Origin: Oligoflexaceae bacterium
GTDB taxonomy: Bacteria; Bdellovibrionota_B; Oligoflexia; Oligoflexales; Oligoflexaceae
Assembly (NCBI GenBank): GCA_947474445.1
Contig: CANJJY010000219.1
Span: 1-7,690, forward strand
Direction: 5' to 3'
Length of the DNA: 7,690 nt
Made by a program: the position numbers and the translations under genes. Shown in pieces: positions 5,435 through 7,690 of this stretch (its first letter is position 1; each line of letters opens with the position of its first letter). The notes beneath the pieces are model-generated. The model saw only the letters and a list, made by a program, of their open reading frames with translations, did no database searches and was not told the origin of the DNA.

Positions 5435-5749
5435 ACGAAGTGATCAGATCGAAAAGCGAGCGACGTTACTCTCAGCATCTTCTTGGACCTCGACTGAGGG
5501 CAAAAAACGCCGCATTTGGGGCGCCTTCCGGGGATCCAGGATCTGATAACATAGACCTGCAATCTCGCAGGAGACTCACCTCTCCCAGGAGCAAGGTTTG
5601 ATCGCCCTGCAATCACGGAGCTGCCCATCTGAAGCAGCTATTTGAGAAAAAATGGCTTGATTTAACGTGGCTGAAATGGCCTAAGTTAAGCAACTAGGTG
5701 AAAGCGGTAATAGGGTTTGGATTGCTTACTCTCGGAGGAGAACAAATAT
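5435..5749 (+). other. Gene-free structured region between yqeY and the TPR-like lipoprotein
   Basis: No credible gene or tRNA is seen here. Visible structure includes GATCC-A-GGATC (5533-5543), a hairpin CCTGC/GCAGG (5556-5560 and 5567-5571), an adjoining GGAGA/TCTCC hairpin, and the 9-mer CCTGCAATC repeated 50 bp apart (5556 and 5606). A dyad lies at 5662-5689: TTAAC and GTTAA outside, GGC and GCC inside, centred near 5675. No promoter close to consensus was found for the downstream gene; TTGATT (5657-5662) lacks a good -10 partner. Confidence 0.5.
5734..5740 (+). promoter_or_regulatory. Ribosome binding site deciding the start of the TPR-like lipoprotein
   Basis: GGAGGAG ends nine bases before the ATG at 5750. 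An in-frame TTG at 5717 lies upstream of this site and is rejected as start because it would put the signal peptide out of place. Confidence 0.7.
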
Positions 5750-6757
5750 ATGCCGAATATCGTCAACCGGACCGGGTTGCAGGCAAAGCTCCTCTTGACC
5801 TTCTGCGCTCTGATCGCTAGTGCTTGTTTCACTGTTCGAGCACCTCAGAATGCAGGGATTCCCGCCGTGAAAAAAACCGCCGTATTGCCTCTCAACGCCC
5901 CTGATGAGTCCCTCAAAGAAGCCGAGCAATTGAGTTTGCACAAAGACTATGAGGCTGTCCAGAAGCTGCTGGTGCCTTATCAAGCAACGAATCCACGGGC
6001 CAAGCTCTGGCAGCGTTGGTTGTTAGGTCAGGCTTTGATGGAACGGGGAGCACTCGAACCAGGTTTTGAATTGCTCGAAGCCAACTATCGTGATTTGCGG
6101 GACGCCTCGGCCGGATGGGACGCAGATGCGTATCGGGTAGCTGCCCGCAGTTTGAAAAAAATCGGCTGGTATTATCGTCAGAAGAAAGAATTCGAACGCG
6201 CTTATACCTATCATCACCTTCAATACCTTTACCTCGCCCGCTTCGGTTCTCCCGATGAGATTCACGACGCTTTGATCAGTCTTGATTTTGATAGTTATGA
6301 ATTGCAACAGGCTTATGCCTCCGAGCATTGGCTGCGTGAAGCTTTACGTGTTGGAGAGACTATCGAAGAAGACCTCCCGCGGACTAAGGCGCTTGCGACG
6401 ACCTGGAATAATCTCTCGGATACCTTACGTATTCAAAAGCGATGGACGGAAGCAGCTCAAGCGGGTTTGGAAAGTCAAAACCTTTGGCGGGTTTGGGACG
6501 CTAGTAACGGCGCGAAAGATCGGCGCGAGCTTTGGGCCCTCATTCAGACGGCGAGTATCTATGGAGATTGGGCCACATCGCTCGACGATCCGACGGAAGC
6601 GACAAATCAATTCAATCAAGCGCACGAGCTTGCCCGCACAGCTTCCCTACTCGCAGCGAAGTTACAGCTGGATGTTGCCGAACAAGCTGAAATAGATTCG
6701 CGACTCAAAATTTATCAAGCTCCTCTGCAAAAACCGAGTGCAGATGTTCCAAAATAG
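5750..6757 (+). CDS. Predicted lipoprotein with TPR-like helical repeats
   Basis: This 335-residue protein starts MPNIVNRTGLQAKLLLTFC, then ALIASAC, so Cys26 is a probable lipidation site at the end of a Sec signal. Residues 27-55 are a linker. The rest is rich in Ala, Leu, Trp, Tyr and charged residues in helix-pair patterns. The clearest TPR-like units are AYRVAARSLKKIGWYY followed by FERAYTYHH (about 128-158), ALATTWNNLSDTLRIQKRW followed by TEAAQAG (about 214-239), and RELWALIQTASIYGDW followed by TNQFNQAHELAR (about 259-297). TPR solenoids bind other proteins, so an envelope scaffold or assembly role is inferred. No catalytic motif is visible. It seems to be a single-gene unit: 347 bp separate it from yqeY and about 500 bp from the next gene. 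I do not recognise a specific family. Confidence 0.82.
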   Translation: MPNIVNRTGLQAKLLLTFCALIASACFTVRAPQNAGIPAVKKTAVLPLNAPDESLKEAEQLSLHKDYEAVQKLLVPYQATNPRAKLWQRWLLGQALMERGALEPGFELLEANYRDLRDASAGWDADAYRVAARSLKKIGWYYRQKKEFERAYTYHHLQYLYLARFGSPDEIHDALISLDFDSYELQQAYASEHWLREALRVGETIEEDLPRTKALATTWNNLSDTLRIQKRWTEAAQAGLESQNLWRVWDASNGAKDRRELWALIQTASIYGDWATSLDDPTEATNQFNQAHELARTASLLAAKLQLDVAEQAEIDSRLKIYQAPLQKPSADVPK

Positions 6758-7056
6758 CACCAGGCAAGCAGGCTGCGTGGTTTATAAAAAAAGTTTGCGA
6801 AAAATTTCGGGATCATCGCCTCCTGTAGGACCAATCCATGCGACGACGCAGAGTGCTTGTAAATATTTCCACGAGGCATCTTTCCGTCTTTGCCCTTGCG
6901 CAGTGCTTCAGCAAGGAATCGAGTAATATTTTTGGCCTCCATAGCAAACACGGCAAATCACAAAAGCTTCTATGAGCAAAATGCGTAGCTTATCCGCGGC
7001 GCAAAGTCTTCCATGGAATTTACTGCCAGCCCAGATCTCGCCTCTGCGGATGAGCT

Positions 7057-7083
7057 AGAAGCAGCTATCAATTCTGCTTTTTA
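7057..7083 (+). terminator. Terminator-like hairpin with U-run
   Basis: AGAAGCAG (7057-7064) pairs with CTGCTTTT (7074-7081), with one G-U pair and a 9-nt loop, ending in a run of five T (7078-7082). It lies 300 bp after the TPR-like gene and overlaps the stop codon of a 23-codon open frame. What it would terminate is unclear. Confidence 0.4.
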
Positions 7084-7229
7084 GAATACTTTGGGGGATA
7101 CAGATAAGAACTCCACTTTATAACTCGTAAAAAATACGAATAAATTGCACCTGAAAGACACCCATTAAATGGCTGTAAATAAAGATGTTAGTAAGTTTTC
7201 TAAAGAATTTTAGGAGCCCATCCGATACG

Positions 7230-7245
7230 TTTTTTGCACAAAAAA
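7230..7245. repeat. T6/A6 inverted repeat beside the ribosome binding site of the acidic lipoprotein
   Basis: TTTTTTG-CA-CAAAAAA is a perfect 7-bp inverted repeat with a 2-bp centre. It ends four bases before GGAG (7250-7253), the ribosome binding site of the ATG at 7261. It may be a protein-binding dyad or bent DNA. Confidence 0.4.
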
Positions 7246-7260
7246 TCTTGGAGAAACATC

Positions 7261-7690
7261 ATGTCGTCAGGTAACATCTTCGGAATCAAGGCATCCATCC
7301 TCAAAGCTTCTACTTTCCTTTCCCCTATCGTCCTTCTGATCTCTCTCGGCGCCTGCGGGACCCATTCAGATTCAAGCGATTTGGCGGGTACTAAAGCTGC
7401 TATGGTAGCCCAATCTCTCGAAGCATCTCAATGCAAGATGGAAACCGGCGGCAAAGATGAGACCAAAGAAGTAGAAGAAAACGAAGCTGACGAACATGAT
7501 GAAGATAAGGCTGAAGTCGCGGAAGATGATAAGGACGATGATAAGGATGAAGACAGGGAAACCTCACTTTTGCTTAAATCAAAAGATAATCATGCTAAAG
7601 GGAAGTCTTCGACTGGTGACAAAAAATGCACAACAACTCCACCTGCACCAGCTCCCGCGCCTGCACCAGCTCCCGCGCCTGCACCAGCTC
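7261..7690 (+). CDS. Acidic lipoprotein with Pro-Ala repeat linker (N-terminal part)
   Basis: The ATG has GGAG (7250-7253) seven bases upstream. The first 143 codons are visible; the frame is open at the window edge. A basic start and hydrophobic core end in LISLGAC, a good lipobox with Cys32 as lipidation site. Residues 33-60 are Ser/Ala-rich, including Cys58. Residues 61-100 are very acidic (23 of 40 are Asp or Glu, mixed with Lys), in runs such as EDDKDDDKDEDRE. Residues 101-126 are Lys/Ser-rich with Cys123. From residue 127 a PAPAPA linker begins and continues past the edge. The acidic stretch is probably disordered and could bind cations; the linker would hold a folded domain away from the membrane, but that domain is outside the window, so no function can be given. 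Codon use seems richer in A and T than in neighbours. Confidence 0.85.
   Translation, partial: MSSGNIFGIKASILKASTFLSPIVLLISLGACGTHSDSSDLAGTKAAMVAQSLEASQCKMETGGKDETKEVEENEADEHDEDKAEVAEDDKDDDKDEDRETSLLLKSKDNHAKGKSSTGDKKCTTTPPAPAPAPAPAPAPAPA
7642..7690 (+). repeat. 18-bp in-frame tandem repeat encoding (PA)n
   Basis: Perfect copies of CCTGCACCAGCTCCCGCG stand at 7642-7659 and 7660-7677, and 13 bases of a third run to the window edge. Each copy encodes PAPAPA. The unit is a multiple of three, so gain or loss of copies changes linker length without shifting the frame. Confidence 0.9.

Larger units (their letters stand above)
6758..7260. other. 500-bp region without a supported gene; possible decayed coding DNA
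   Basis: No gene with a ribosome binding site is seen. Several overlapping open frames exist: minus 6951-6715, plus 6738-6926, and a minus frame from 7054 to 6782 broken only by one TGA (6910-6908). A 23-codon plus frame at 7013-7084 (MEFTASPDLASADELEAAI...) looks protein-like but lacks a ribosome binding site. A hairpin CCTTGC/GCAAGG lies at 6894-6916. After 7084 the sequence turns A+T-rich, with TATAAC at 7119-7124 and CGTA-AAAAA-TACG near 7126-7138, and probably holds the promoter for the gene at 7261. Confidence 0.45.

Noticed and set aside
5520..5640. Possible tRNA or riboswitch from clustered hairpins
   Set aside because: No cloverleaf, T-loop consensus or known riboswitch core could be drawn.
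6715..6951. 78-codon minus-strand frame overlapping the 3' end of the TPR-like gene
   Set aside because: No ribosome binding site, overlap with a real gene on the other strand, and no recognised family; kept only as part of the possible decayed region.
7642..7690. CRISPR-like repeat
   Set aside because: The units are directly adjacent without spacers, in frame, and encode PAPAPA.

Overview
The window looks like chromosomal DNA of a Gram-negative bacterium of middling G+C. It is rich in secreted proteins and lipoproteins. The coiled-coil/Pro-rich lipoprotein at 2999-3688 and the acidic PAPAPA lipoprotein at 7261 resemble cell-envelope proteins I recall from the Bdellovibrionota/Oligoflexia, but this is recollection and not a search result, so treat the taxonomy as a weak guess. 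No tRNA, rRNA, CRISPR array, insertion sequence or phage gene was found.

Left block (1-2585, all on the minus strand, reading right to left): a periplasmic Blc-type lipocalin (2585-2049), a JmjC/cupin-like Fe(II)/2-oxoglutarate oxygenase (1882-1022), and the first 302 codons of a class III alcohol dehydrogenase, i.e. glutathione-dependent formaldehyde dehydrogenase (908-1, running off the left edge). Gaps of 166 and 113 bp separate them. The dehydrogenase has its own near-consensus promoter (976-948) with a 26-bp dyad over the predicted start of transcription, so it is probably regulated on its own. The oxygenase has an 8-bp inverted repeat that would bury its Shine-Dalgarno sequence.

Middle block (2586-4714): after a roughly 410-bp divergent intergenic region comes a two-gene plus-strand operon of exported proteins. 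The first (2999-3688) is a predicted lipoprotein with a coiled coil, a proline-rich spacer and a C-terminal domain I cannot name. The second (3713-4714), 24 bp downstream, is a predicted lipoprotein ending in two tandem DM9/DUF3421-like repeats, a fold best known from eukaryotic mannose-binding lectins and natterin-type proteins. This pair, a possible surface lectin and its partner, is the most interesting part of the window.

Right block (4715-7690): yqeY (4992-5402) with a good sigma70 promoter, a second possible -10 element and an operator-like dyad; a structured gene-free stretch (5403-5749); a TPR-like helical-repeat lipoprotein (5750-6757); 500 bp of mostly unexplained sequence that may hold decayed coding DNA (6758-7260); and the start of an acidic lipoprotein whose Pro-Ala linker is encoded by an 18-bp tandem repeat, cut by the right edge.

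The genes do not form one obvious pathway. The visible theme is envelope biology (five predicted exported proteins) beside two housekeeping functions, formaldehyde detoxification and YqeY.
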